DNA from: Marinibacterium sp050389775
GTDB lineage: Bacteria; Pseudomonadota; Alphaproteobacteria; Rhodobacterales; Rhodobacteraceae
Length of the DNA stretch: 64,000 nucleotides
Assembly: GCF_050389775.1 (NCBI RefSeq)
Contig: NZ_CP177144.1
Location: 4,154,001-4,218,000, forward strand
Direction: 5' to 3'
Part shown: in pieces, positions 49,605-57,244 of the stretch
Layout of the letters: each line of letters begins with the position of its first letter
Position numbering within the stretch: the first letter of the stretch is position 1
Notes under the pieces: model-generated
Databases searched by the model: none
The model's input: only the letters and a program-made list of their open reading frames with translations
Told to the model about the DNA's origin: nothing
Program-made: the position numbers and the translations under genes

Positions 49605-52233
49605 AGGCGTCGGCGATGTAATCCTCGATCGCCTTGCGGCTTTCGTGCCAGAGCGGCCCCAGCGCGGCCAGGTCGGCCGGCGTCGGCTGGTCGCCCAGCT
49701 TGATCGTGGTTTCCACCCGGGCCAGCGCCAGGCGCATCGATTCCGCCCCGAAGGCCCCGCAGGAACCGGCGCATTTGTGGGCCACGGCCTTCAGGTCGGG
49801 ATCGTCGGGCTCGGCCTCGGTCAGCGACAGCAGCTCTTCGCCCGTCTCGTCCAGGAACCGGCCCACCAGCTTTTCGACCTCGGCCGCCGGCACGCGCGAC
49901 ACCAGCATGCGCAGCACGCCGTCATCCAGCAACCGGCCTTCGCGTTTGGGCGCGGCCGGGGCCGGCGCATCCTCGGCGCGACCGCCATCGACCAGTTCGC
50001 GAATCGTGCGCAGCAGCAGGTCGCGGTCCACCGGTTTCGACAGGCAGGCGGCCATGCCGATCCGCTGGAACCGCTCGCGTTCTTCCGGCAGGGCATGGGC
50101 GGTCAGGGCCACGATCGGCACGTCGGCCGACGCCTGCCCGCCGCCACGGATCGTTTCGGTGGCCTGGGTGCCGTCCATCACCGGCATCGAGATATCCATC
50201 AGGATCAGGTCGAACCGGCGCAGGGCCGCGCAATTCACGCCCTCGCGCCCGTTCACCGCCTCGACGACCACGTGGCCCGCCGCTTCGAGCATTTCGCGCA
50301 CGATGAACCGGTTGACCTCGTTGTCCTCGACCAGGAGGATTTCGTGGGCCCTGGCCGGCGCGGCCGGCGCCACATCGGTCGCATCGGACGTCTCCGAAGC
50401 CTCGGCCTGCGGCGCGTCGGCCGGCGCCAGCGGCACCCGGATCCAGAACATGCTGCCCTCGCCCGGCTCGCTCTCGGCGCCCAGCTCGCCCCCCATCAGC
50501 GTTGTCAGGCGGCGCGAGATGCCCAGGCCCAGCCCGGTGCCCTCGGCCTCGCGGGCGTAAGAGCTGTCCAGCGTCTCGAAATCGAGGAAGATCCGCTCCA
50601 GGTCCTCTTCGGCAATGCCGATGCCATTGTCGATGACCCGTAGCTCGACCTGGTCGCCGGCCAGGCATTCGCCTTCGATCTCGACCACCCCGTTGCGCGT
50701 GAACTTGACCGCGTTGCCGACCAGGTTCAGCAGGACCTGCCGCAACCGCCGGGCATCGCCCATCACGTGATCCGGCTGCGGGCCGACCCATTGCCAGTCG
50801 AGGCTGTTGCCATAGCTGCGCGCCACCGGCCGGGCGGTCTCGACCACGCCGTTCAGCAGGCGGTCGAGCTCGAAAGGCGCGTTCTCGGCCTTCATCTTGC
50901 CGGATTCGTACTTGGACAGGTCCAGCACGTCGTTGACCAGCCCCAGCAGCAACTGGCCGGAATCGCGCATGCGCGTCAGCAGGTCGGACTGGCGTTCGGT
51001 CAGCTGGTGGTCGTTCATCAGCTGGATCGTGCCCAGCAGCCCGTTGAGCGGCGTGCGCATCTCGTGGCTCATCACCGCCAGGAATTCCGACTTGGCCCGT
51101 TCGCCGGCCAGCGCCTGGTCACGCGCCGCGCGCAGCTCTTCCTCGGCCCGGACCCGGCGCGAGATGTCGCGGATATGGGCCACGTAGATCGGCTGGTCGG
51201 CCTCGGCCCGGTCGATGGCGAATTCGGCCGGGAAGTCGTGGCCGTCACGGCCCCGCAGGACAATTTCGAAATGGCGCTCGTCGGCTTGCGGCCGGCGGCG
51301 CTGCTCGGCAAAGGCCAGCTCGTTCTGGCGGGCGCGGTGCTGGTCCTCGGCGGGCACCAGCAGCTCGATCGCGTTGCGGCCCCGGGCCTCGGCGCGGGTA
51401 TGGCCAAAGATCCGTTCGGCCGCCGGGTTGAATTCGCGGATCGTGCCGACCTCGTCGGTCACCACGATGGCATGGGGCGAGGTCTGCACGATGGTGCGCA
51501 TCCGCGTGCCGGCCGTCTCGACCATGTCGGCCCGGCGCTCGGACAGCCGGTGCAGGCGGAAATGCGACACGGCAAAGAGCGCCAGCGCGGCAAAGATCAC
51601 CACAAGCACGACGGCCAGCCAGGCCATCAGGCCCAAAAGGCTCTGGCGGCGCATGTCGGACAGTTCGGCAAAGCCGATCAGGGCAGCCAGCGAAAAGGCC
51701 CGCACGTCGTCGCGCGCGGCCTGGGCGGTGGCCGAGATGTCCGGCAGCGCGGCGCGCAGCGTGTCGTCGGACCCGTCGATCAGCGGCACGGTGTCGTCCA
51801 GGAAGGCCCGGACCCGGTCGCGCGGGCCGTCAAACCCGGGCGTGCCGCGCATGGAGCGAAAGACCGGGCCCCGCTCGATCGTCGAGATCCGGCTGTAGAA
51901 CACGTCAAAGCCCCGGCGCATCTCCATCAGCGCCTCGGGGCTGCCCCCGGTGCGTTCGGCCTCGTCCAGGGCCAGCTGGAAGCGCAGGAATTCGACCTGG
52001 GCCTGTGACAGGCTCCATTGCAGGTTGTCCGAATTGGCCGACGACATCCCGTCGATCTGCTTGAGCACGGACAGGGCCATCCAGCCCACCAGCCCGACAC
52101 ACAACACCAGGGCCGCCACCGCGGCCCCGGTCGTTCCCTTGAAAATCGGTCGGCGACGACGCGCCGGCCGGTGGTCTTGAACGTCCATCAGCAGGTCCAG
52201 TTGCCCGGGGGCTTCGGTCCCCCGCAGGACCAC
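49588..52233 (-). CDS. Hybrid sensor histidine kinase with PAS, receiver and HPt domains
   Basis: About 881 residues. Two transmembrane helices (about 39-59 and 203-225) flank a helical periplasmic domain. Then come a PAS domain (TSPHAIVVTDEVGTIREFNP core), HisKA with the phospho-His in VMSHEMRTPL near 390, HATPase (DNGIGIAEEDLERIF, GTGLGLGISRRL), a receiver (LILMDISMPVMDG) and an HPt domain with AHKCAGSCGAFG. That is a complete phosphorelay up to the final regulator, probably the LuxR regulator at 54597. GTG 52233 is preferred (GGAG six bases before); a TTG at 52248 would add five residues. Confidence 0.92.
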   Translation of the reverse strand: MVLRGTEAPGQLDLLMDVQDHRPARRRRPIFKGTTGAAVAALVLCVGLVGWMALSVLKQIDGMSSANSDNLQWSLSQAQVEFLRFQLALDEAERTGGSPEALMEMRRGFDVFYSRISTIERGPVFRSMRGTPGFDGPRDRVRAFLDDTVPLIDGSDDTLRAALPDISATAQAARDDVRAFSLAALIGFAELSDMRRQSLLGLMAWLAVVLVVIFAALALFAVSHFRLHRLSERRADMVETAGTRMRTIVQTSPHAIVVTDEVGTIREFNPAAERIFGHTRAEARGRNAIELLVPAEDQHRARQNELAFAEQRRRPQADERHFEIVLRGRDGHDFPAEFAIDRAEADQPIYVAHIRDISRRVRAEEELRAARDQALAGERAKSEFLAVMSHEMRTPLNGLLGTIQLMNDHQLTERQSDLLTRMRDSGQLLLGLVNDVLDLSKYESGKMKAENAPFELDRLLNGVVETARPVARSYGNSLDWQWVGPQPDHVMGDARRLRQVLLNLVGNAVKFTRNGVVEIEGECLAGDQVELRVIDNGIGIAEEDLERIFLDFETLDSSYAREAEGTGLGLGISRRLTTLMGGELGAESEPGEGSMFWIRVPLAPADAPQAEASETSDATDVAPAAPARAHEILLVEDNEVNRFIVREMLEAAGHVVVEAVNGREGVNCAALRRFDLILMDISMPVMDGTQATETIRGGGQASADVPIVALTAHALPEERERFQRIGMAACLSKPVDRDLLLRTIRELVDGGRAEDAPAPAAPKREGRLLDDGVLRMLVSRVPAAEVEKLVGRFLDETGEELLSLTEAEPDDPDLKAVAHKCAGSCGAFGAESMRLALARVETTIKLGDQPTPADLAALGPLWHESRKAIEDYIADAFTEAC

Positions 52234-52234
52234 C

Positions 52235-52753
52235 TTACTCTCCGACAACGATCCGGTCGAGTTGCCAGATGCTGCGCGAGTAGATCACTTCGGATCGGTA
52301 CTCGGCATCGGAATCATAGGGATAGACGATCCAAAGAGGGCCCTTGTCACGCACCGACATGGGCGCGCCGTTGCGGGCATAGGCCAGCATGGGCCCCTCG
52401 CCCGACCAATCCTCGAAAGGAATGTCGACGGCGTAATCGTTGATCGCCGTGGCATGGATCGTGACCTCGTCGGCCGCGACCACGTCCAGCAGCGCCGCCA
52501 GCGGCACGCCGGTAAAGGTCTGGGGCCCCTCGGTCCAGATGGTCGTCGTCTCGATGGTGCGCGCCGGCAGCGCCTCGAGCATCTCGCGGTCGAACTGGGC
52601 GGTACCGCCGGCATTGGTAACCGCGATGTCGCCCGACACGGTCAGCATGACGGTGCCGGTCGGCGTGGCCAGGTCCTCGGCCAGGACCGCGGCCGGTGCG
52701 GCGACAAGGCAGGCGCAAATCGCCACGCCTGCGAGCGTAGAAGACAAGTGCAT
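52235..52753 (-). CDS. Periplasmic SUOX-fold (molybdopterin-binding-like) protein without the Mo-ligand cysteine
   Basis: A 172-residue exported protein (signal peptide to about residue 25, AAPAAVLA). The mature part resembles the oxidoreductase molybdopterin-binding fold: FDREMLEALPARTIETTTIW, of which the ALPARTI part is most typical, TFTGVPLAALLDVV, and AYARNGAPMSVRDKGPLWIVYP. The catalytic Cys that binds Mo in sulfite-oxidase/YedY proteins is absent; the mature chain has no Cys at all. It ends next to the hybrid kinase start, so it is probably a periplasmic sensor partner rather than an enzyme. AGGAA precedes the ATG. Confidence 0.8.
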   Translation of the reverse strand: MHLSSTLAGVAICACLVAAPAAVLAEDLATPTGTVMLTVSGDIAVTNAGGTAQFDREMLEALPARTIETTTIWTEGPQTFTGVPLAALLDVVAADEVTIHATAINDYAVDIPFEDWSGEGPMLAYARNGAPMSVRDKGPLWIVYPYDSDAEYRSEVIYSRSIWQLDRIVVGE

Positions 52754-52795
52754 TTTATCGATTCCTGTTGTCACACGTGTTGATCATGACATTTC

Positions 52796-52833
52796 GGGGG
52801 GTGTCCGGGCAGACGGCCGCCCGGACACCCCCC
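52796..52833. terminator. Very strong hairpin between the GT26 fusion gene and the SUOX-like gene
   Basis: GGGGGGTGTCCGGGC and GCCCGGACACCCCCC form a perfect 15-bp stem with an 8-nt loop. It lies after the stop of the GT26/sugar-transferase gene (52869, minus strand) and before the SUOX-like start. No T-tract follows on the minus strand, so it may block readthrough only in part. It abuts box B. Confidence 0.55.
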
Positions 52834-52855
52834 TATCCTTTCGGATAGGTTTTGA
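52832..52855. promoter_or_regulatory. Exopolysaccharide box B, upstream of the SUOX-like/kinase operon
   Basis: CCTATCC-TTTC-GGATAGG is a perfect 7-bp inverted repeat (52832-52849) followed by TTTTGA. It lies about 80 bp upstream of the SUOX-like start codon (minus strand) and shares TTTCGGA[T/C]AGG with box D. Confidence 0.6.
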
Positions 52856-52868
52856 CCCCTGATCGGCG

Positions 52869-54233
52869 TCAATACGCTCCCCGGCCGCTGACCACGGCCC
52901 GGGCGGTGAGGGCCAGCAGCATCAGGTTCAGCCCCATCGAGCGCGAGCGGATATAGGCCAGGTCCATGTCGATCATCTGGTCAAAGCCGATCTCGGCACG
53001 GCCCGAGACCTGCCAGATGCCGGTCAGCCCGGGCTTGACGGCCAGCCGGCCGAGGGCGCGGGCGGGATAGGCCGCAACCTCCTTGGGCAGCGCCGGGCGC
53101 GGGCCGACGACCGACATCTCGCCGCGCAGCACGTTGATCAGCTGGGGCAGCTCGTCGATGGACCAGCGGCGCAGCAGCCGGCCGACGCGGGTGACGCGCG
53201 GATCCTGGCGGGCCTTGAAACAGATGCCCTCGCGGTCCGACATGGCCTCGATCGCGGCGCGGCTGGCCTCGGCGTCCTGCGCCATCGAGCGGAACTTGAA
53301 CATGGTGAAGGGCGTGCCGTCCTTGCCGATCCGCGTCTGGCGGAAGAAGACCGGGCCGGCGCTGTCGGCGCGCACGGCCAGGGCGACCACGGCCAGCAGC
53401 GGCGACAGGGCCAGCAGCGTGCCCCCGGCCACGGCCAGGTCAAGCCCGCGCTGCAGGACGGACCGGCGGTCGATGCCAGCCAGGGCCGACAGGCCGGCGC
53501 GGGCCAGGAAGCGCGGGTTGCCCATGACATAGCGCCGGGCCATGCGGCGCGGCTCGATCGCCAGGCGCCAGATCCATTCGCAACGCGCCTTGCGCACCCG
53601 TTCCGGCGCCCGGGCGACCCGGCCGGCCAGGAAATCGAACAGCGCGCCGACACCCATGGTCAGCCGCGGCGCCAGCCGGGCCTCGTTGCGGGCCAGCCAG
53701 CTGTCCTGGAAGGGCACGCCAAGCGCGACCAGCAGGATATCGGCGCCCGAGGCGTTGATCTGGTCGATGGCCGCGTCCTCGTCGGCCATGCCGTCGAACC
53801 CGTCGCGGGTGCCGGCGATGCGCAGCCCGGGGATGCGGCGGCAAAGGCCAAGCGCGGCGCCTTCGGCCACACCGGTCCGGCCCCCCAGCAGAAAGACGCT
53901 CTGGCCCCGGCGCGCGGCCCGCTCCAGCAGGGCCGGGACGAAATCGGTGCCGTTGAGGTTCTCGGTCAGGCGCTGGCCCCGGAACCGCGCGGCCAGCTCG
54001 ATGCCGATGCCGTCGGGCAGGACCATGTCGGCGCTGGCCAGGGCATCGCCATAGGCCCGGTCACCGGCGGCGACATTGCTGCAATGGGCGTTCATGAAGG
54101 CCACCCGGGCGCGGTGGCCGGGGGTCAGCAGGGTGTCGATCACCTGCGCGGCGGTTGCATCGACAAGGTTGACGCCCATGACCGGCAGGCGCGGCAGGGT
54201 GTCGGGCGAGGCGATGGCAAGAGCGAGGGTCAT
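52869..54233 (-). CDS. Fusion of WecG/TagA (GT26) glycosyltransferase and initiating bacterial sugar transferase
   Basis: A 454-residue two-enzyme protein. Residues about 17-215 are GT26: NAHCSNVAAGDRAYGDAL, VLPDGIGIELAARF, LNGTDFVPAL, VALGVPFQDSWLARNE. After a linker, residues about 250-454 are a polyprenyl-phosphate sugar-phosphate transferase with one membrane helix (LDLAVAGGTLLALSPLLAVV), FFRQTRIGKDGTPFTMFKFR, WSIDELPQLINVLRGEMSVV, GPRPALP and KPGLTGIWQVSGR. It would start the lipid-linked repeat unit and add the second sugar. AAAGGAG precedes the ATG at 54233. Confidence 0.92.
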   Translation of the reverse strand: MTLALAIASPDTLPRLPVMGVNLVDATAAQVIDTLLTPGHRARVAFMNAHCSNVAAGDRAYGDALASADMVLPDGIGIELAARFRGQRLTENLNGTDFVPALLERAARRGQSVFLLGGRTGVAEGAALGLCRRIPGLRIAGTRDGFDGMADEDAAIDQINASGADILLVALGVPFQDSWLARNEARLAPRLTMGVGALFDFLAGRVARAPERVRKARCEWIWRLAIEPRRMARRYVMGNPRFLARAGLSALAGIDRRSVLQRGLDLAVAGGTLLALSPLLAVVALAVRADSAGPVFFRQTRIGKDGTPFTMFKFRSMAQDAEASRAAIEAMSDREGICFKARQDPRVTRVGRLLRRWSIDELPQLINVLRGEMSVVGPRPALPKEVAAYPARALGRLAVKPGLTGIWQVSGRAEIGFDQMIDMDLAYIRSRSMGLNLMLLALTARAVVSGRGAY

Positions 54234-54432
54234 GTCGGCAACTCCTTTGCGAGAACTCTGAACTTGCCGTCGAGATTGCCCGTTAACCTTCCTTTGCATC
54301 AGCTGTGCCGGGGGATAGCCCGGGGCCCCGCGCGCAGCATCCCCTGCCCGGCCGAACAGGGTTTGCGCGCCCCGTCCGGTGGCCCCCTTCCCCACCGGAA
54401 GGTAGCCACGTCACCCGGCCGGCTATTGACAC

Positions 54433-54453
54433 CTACCCTTCGGTATATGTTTC
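54433..54453. promoter_or_regulatory. Exopolysaccharide box C, between the GT26 fusion and the LuxR response regulator
   Basis: TACC-CTTC-GGTA (54434-54445) lies within CTACCCTTCGGTATATG, a shortened form of boxes B and D, directly after a consensus -35 hexamer TTGACA (54426-54431). It is about 144 bp before the response-regulator start and 200 bp before the divergent GT26 fusion gene. Confidence 0.45.
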
Positions 54454-54524
54454 CTTTACCGATGTTTCTCCTGACGCCCCCTTCGCCTTCGGCTATGACC
54501 AATGGTACGGTTTGAAAGCAAAAA

Positions 54525-54554
54525 TTGCGGCGCCGGGTGTGTAATGGGTATAAT
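54525..54554 (+). promoter_or_regulatory. Promoter of the LuxR response-regulator gene
   Basis: A consensus -10 TATAAT (54549-54554) is preceded at 18 bp by TTGCGG (54525-54530). Transcription would start near 54561, just before the GAGGAG that precedes the possible TTG start at 54576. Confidence 0.65.
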
Positions 54555-54596
54555 GGTTCACCGAGGAGCGGAACTTTGACAGGACAGGCCGATGCA

Positions 54597-55214
54597 ATGC
54601 GCATCCTGATAGCGGACGATCATTCCCTGCTGCGCGATACGCTGCAGGTCTTCCTGGATGGCGAGGGCAGTTTCGAGACGATCACCGTCGCCAGCTATGC
54701 CGAAGCCGAGACGCTGGTGGCCGAAGGCCCGGCCTTCGACCTGGTGCTGCTGGATTACACCATGCCCGGGATGAACGGCCTGGACGGGCTGAAGCTGATG
54801 CTGTCGCGCGACAATGCCAAGCGCGTGGCGCTGATCTCGGGCACGGCCAGCCGCGACATCGCCGACGAGGCGCTGGCCACCGGGGCGGCGGGTTTCCTGC
54901 CCAAGACCCTGTCGGCCAAGTCGGTGGTCAATGCCGTGCGCTTCATGGCCATGGGCGAACAATATGCCCCTCTGGAATTCATGCGCGCCGAGGAAGACGA
55001 GACGCCCGACCATCCGCTGGCCGAACGGCTGTCGCGGCGCGAGCTGCAGGTGCTGGAATGCCTGACCCAGGGCAAGTCCAACAAGGAAATCGCCCGCGAG
55101 CTGGATATCCGCGAGCCGACGGTCAAGCTGCATGTCAAGAAACTGTACCGCAAGATCAATGCCAACAACCGCACCCAGGCGGCGATGATCGCCAAGGAAG
55201 CCGGTCTGTTCTGA
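54597..55214 (+). CDS. LuxR/NarL-type response regulator
   Basis: A 205-residue regulator: receiver domain (ADDHS, phospho-acceptor Asp53 in LLDYTMPGMNG, Thr/Ser in ISGTAS, Lys in FLPKTLSAKS) and a LuxR HTH (LSRRELQVLECLTQGKSN, EIARELDIREPTVKLHVKKL). It is the natural output of the hybrid kinase at 49588 and, by position, the likely regulator of the exopolysaccharide genes through boxes A-D. ATG 54597 has AGGACAGG upstream; TTG 54576 with GAGGAG is an alternative start adding seven residues. Confidence 0.92.
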   Translation: MRILIADDHSLLRDTLQVFLDGEGSFETITVASYAEAETLVAEGPAFDLVLLDYTMPGMNGLDGLKLMLSRDNAKRVALISGTASRDIADEALATGAAGFLPKTLSAKSVVNAVRFMAMGEQYAPLEFMRAEEDETPDHPLAERLSRRELQVLECLTQGKSNKEIARELDIREPTVKLHVKKLYRKINANNRTQAAMIAKEAGLF

Positions 55215-55786
55215 TCCCGGCCCCGCGCAGGGGCCGCGCCTCCCCGGCCCGCATGGGTGCATGGCGCGGGATCGTCCTCGCGGATCTGCTGGTCGACACT
55301 GCCCCCGGCCCGCATCGGCGCATGGTTAACGCCCTTCAAGGTTAACACCCCCCCGGTGGCGTGGCCCCTGGACCCGTGACACCCACCTCCGCGGCGCCCG
55401 TCCTGGCCCCGTTGCACTCGCCCGAGCCCGGCGGCGCCGGCCCAGGCCCCGTAGCGCCCGCCCCAGGCCCGTGGTTCCCCCCGACCAATCGCGTCCGCGC
55501 TAGACCCGCGGCCCCCACGCTGAGCCTTTTGCACCCGCGCTGGACCCGTGGCCCCACCCTGGGCCTATTGCGCCCGCACTAGGCCCATGCCCCCTAGCCT
55601 CTTGCATTCGTTAACCAAATTTCGCCCTGTCCAAGGCGGTTTTCGCAGGATCAACCGGCACATTCGGTCCAGGCATACCCCTTTCGGACAGGGGGTCCTC
55701 CGGGCAGGCAGGCCCCCACATCCCGGCGCGCATGGTGCCCGGCACAGCGTTAACAGGTATTTCCTTGACGGAAAGGAGATGCCCCC
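55215..55786. repeat. Gene-free region with a degenerate ~20-bp repeat and box D
   Basis: 572 bp without a gene. From about 55361 to 55600 the sequence is built of related units spaced 18-21 bp, clearest at 55500, 55520, 55540, 55559 and 55579 (for example CTGGACCCGTGGCCCCAC). Two GGTTAAC copies lie just before it (55324, 55340; the first reads as GGTTAACGCCC). The last 150 bp hold box D and the leader of the Wzz-like gene. Confidence 0.6.
55675..55697. promoter_or_regulatory. Exopolysaccharide box D, upstream of the Wzz-like gene
   Basis: ATACCCC is followed by TTTCGGACAGGGGGTC; the outer arms ACCCC and GGGGT pair. It is 90 bp before the ATG at 55787 and aligns with box A (minus strand) at nearly every position. 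Confidence 0.6.
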
Positions 55787-57244
55787 ATGCCTCGCCAGAC
55801 CCAAGACGCCCGCAAGCCCCGACTGAGCCTGTCGCGCATCCTGCGCGGGGGCAATGTCGGCGACCGCAGCCGCCTGCCCCGTTACCTGCTGCTGGCCAGC
55901 GCCGGCGCGGTGGCGATCTGGGCGCCGATCACCGGCTATCTCTCCAAGGCCCCGCTGACCTACCGGTCCGACATGTCGCTGATCCTGCCCGGATCGGGCG
56001 CCTCGGCCTCGGTCAACCTCGACAGCATCGGCCAGGCCTCGTCTTATGCCAACTCGGCCTTTGCCTCGAACGCGGTCAGCCCGACCGAAACCTACAAGCG
56101 CCTGATGGCCGCCGAGCGCATCCTGGACGCCGCGGCCGACAGCATGGGCATCGACCCCGAAGATTTCGGCAAGCCCCGGGTCGAGCTGGTCGACCAGACC
56201 GGGCTGATCCATGTCTCGCTGACCGGCCCTTCGGCCGACGAGGCCCAGGCTCGGCTAAACGCCCTGCGCGCGGCCTTCTTCGGCGAGATCGAGGCCCTGC
56301 GGTCGGACGAGATCAACACCCGCGAGCTCGGCGCCGGCGCGGCGATCGACGAATATCGCCAGTCGGTGACCGAAACCCGGGCCGAGATCACCCGCCTGCA
56401 GGAAGAGACCGGCCTGATCTCGCCCGAGCAATACGACGCCCTCGTGGCCGAAACCGATGCCCTGGCCCGGCGCGTCGATGATGCCGCCGCCGACCTGGCC
56501 GAGCAGACCGAAGCCGTGGCCGCGCTGGAACGCGCCCTGGGCCTGACGCCCGAGTTGGCGGCTGCAACGCTGAAACTGCATGCCGATACCGAATTCGCGG
56601 CCCTGGCCGAAGAGATGTCGGACGCCGCGGCCAAGCTGTCGCAGGCGCGCGGCCTCTATGGTCCGCGTCATCCCAAGGTGCAGGCTGCCGAGGCCGGCCA
56701 TGACAGCGCCCGTGGCGAAACCCGCGCCCGCGCCCGCCTGCTGACCCGGCTGGGCGATGGCGCGCTCGACCTTCTTGACCTCAGCCATGTCGGCGACCGC
56801 GCCGCGTTGCTCAGCGAGTTGGTCGAGCTGGAAACGGCCCGCGCCGGGCTCGCGGCCGAACATGCAGCCCTGGCCGCCCGCCTGGCCCAGGCCCGCACCG
56901 ATCGTGCCGCGCTCATCGCCCCGGCGGCCCGGCTGGAAGACCTGCAACGCGACTTTGCCGTTGCCGAGGCGGTCTTTGCCTCGGCCATGGCGCGGACGCA
57001 GTCCAGCAAGGCGGATCTCTTTGCCTCCTATCCGCTGGTCCAGGTGCTGGAAGATCCCTCGATGCCCGAAGACCCGGCCTCGCCCCGGCGCAAGCTGGCT
57101 GTGGCCGCCGGCGGGGCCGCGACGATGTTTCTGTTCTTCGGCATGTTCCTGGGCTGGATGCGGCGCCCGATGATCGACTGGCTGCTGGCCGCGCCTGCGT
57201 CCACCCCGGCACCGGCCTATGCCTCCATGGTTCCGGCGGAATGA
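55787..57244 (+). CDS. Polysaccharide chain-length determinant protein, Wzz/GumC-like
   Basis: A 485-residue polysaccharide co-polymerase. One membrane helix lies near the N-terminus (LPRYLLLASAGAVAIWAPI, about 30-50) and one near the C-terminus (about 440-460). Between them are a Wzz-like region with YRSDMSLILPGSG and long coiled coils (about 180-300 and 320-400), including GPRHPKV, a conserved GumC-family patch. No C-terminal tyrosine kinase domain is present. It would set polymer length together with the Wzy-like protein, whose start overlaps its stop by 4 bp. AAAGGAG precedes the ATG. Confidence 0.87.
   Translation: MPRQTQDARKPRLSLSRILRGGNVGDRSRLPRYLLLASAGAVAIWAPITGYLSKAPLTYRSDMSLILPGSGASASVNLDSIGQASSYANSAFASNAVSPTETYKRLMAAERILDAAADSMGIDPEDFGKPRVELVDQTGLIHVSLTGPSADEAQARLNALRAAFFGEIEALRSDEINTRELGAGAAIDEYRQSVTETRAEITRLQEETGLISPEQYDALVAETDALARRVDDAAADLAEQTEAVAALERALGLTPELAAATLKLHADTEFAALAEEMSDAAAKLSQARGLYGPRHPKVQAAEAGHDSARGETRARARLLTRLGDGALDLLDLSHVGDRAALLSELVELETARAGLAAEHAALAARLAQARTDRAALIAPAARLEDLQRDFAVAEAVFASAMARTQSSKADLFASYPLVQVLEDPSMPEDPASPRRKLAVAAGGAATMFLFFGMFLGWMRRPMIDWLLAAPASTPAPAYASMVPAE

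Noticed and set aside
52235..52753. Annotation as an active molybdenum oxidoreductase
   Set aside because: The mature sequence has no cysteine to coordinate molybdenum and is less than half the usual enzyme length.
55358..55582. Possible small Pro/Ala-rich gene downstream of the response regulator
   Set aside because: It consists only of the degenerate ~20-bp repeat, has no credible start site and no similarity to known proteins.
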